From JBDUDR01 sp040002845 (GTDB lineage Bacteria; Actinomycetota; Actinomycetes; Propionibacteriales; Nocardioidaceae): a DNA stretch of 7,759 bases. Shown one piece after another: positions 7,693-7,759 of the stretch. Numbering within the stretch: the first letter of the stretch is position 1; each line of letters starts with the position of its first letter. The notes under the pieces are model-generated. The model had not been told where the DNA came from. It saw only the letters and a program-made list of their open reading frames with translations, and ran no database searches. The position numbers and the translations under genes are program-made. The DNA lies in assembly GCA_040002845.1 (NCBI GenBank), contig JBDUDR010000138.1, positions 1 through 7,759 of the forward strand, written 5' to 3'.

Positions 7693-7759
7693 TCGTCGAG
7701 CGGCGGCACAGCGTCCAGGCCGGTCGTTGTCGTGTCTGTCGGCTGCGGTGGCTGTGTCG

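Overview
The window reads as a high-GC actinobacterial chromosome segment. The left part matches the conserved block seen near the origin in many Actinomycetota: gyrB, gyrA, a DUF3566 membrane-protein gene, tRNA-Ile(GAT), the small DLW-39 gene and tRNA-Ala(TGC). Supporting signs are the GyrA C-terminal domain with an acidic tail, the Pro/Ala/Ser-rich DUF3566 protein directly after gyrA, tRNAs without an encoded CCA, and GC-rich third codon positions. The genus cannot be named from the sequence alone.

Left block (1-4417, plus strand). The 3' third of gyrB is followed after 59 bases by a complete gyrA (871 aa, GTG start). The gyrA stop overlaps the DUF3566 start by one base, so these two genes are probably translated in a coupled way. 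A tRNA-Ile gene follows 60 bases later. GyrB and GyrA together form DNA gyrase, which supplies negative supercoiling. DUF3566 is a two-helix membrane protein of unknown function that is commonly found next to gyrA.

Middle block (4418-5604). A six-helix membrane-protein gene on the minus strand lies between tRNA-Ile and the 43-codon DLW-39 gene. DLW-39 is followed by tRNA-Ala. The minus-strand gene looks like an insertion into an otherwise conserved order.

Right block (5605-7759). This is accessory and partly decayed. An intact OsmC-fold gene has an unusual upstream region: three GGGGAAGG repeats at an exact 11-base period, which also form a G-quadruplex motif and are complementary to the seven bases between the Shine-Dalgarno sequence and the start codon. 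Six bases after the OsmC gene comes a flavoprotein gene that seems to have lost about 30 internal residues and its C-terminal end. It abuts a fragment of a helical-repeat (TPR-like) regulator tail in another frame. The last 165 bases hold no recognisable gene, but they contain the best Shine-Dalgarno sequence of the window, in front of a 26-codon ORF and a bulged GC-rich hairpin.

The parts most worth a second look are the OsmC upstream region and the broken redox locus downstream. I do not see convincing evidence of a complete, new multi-gene system.
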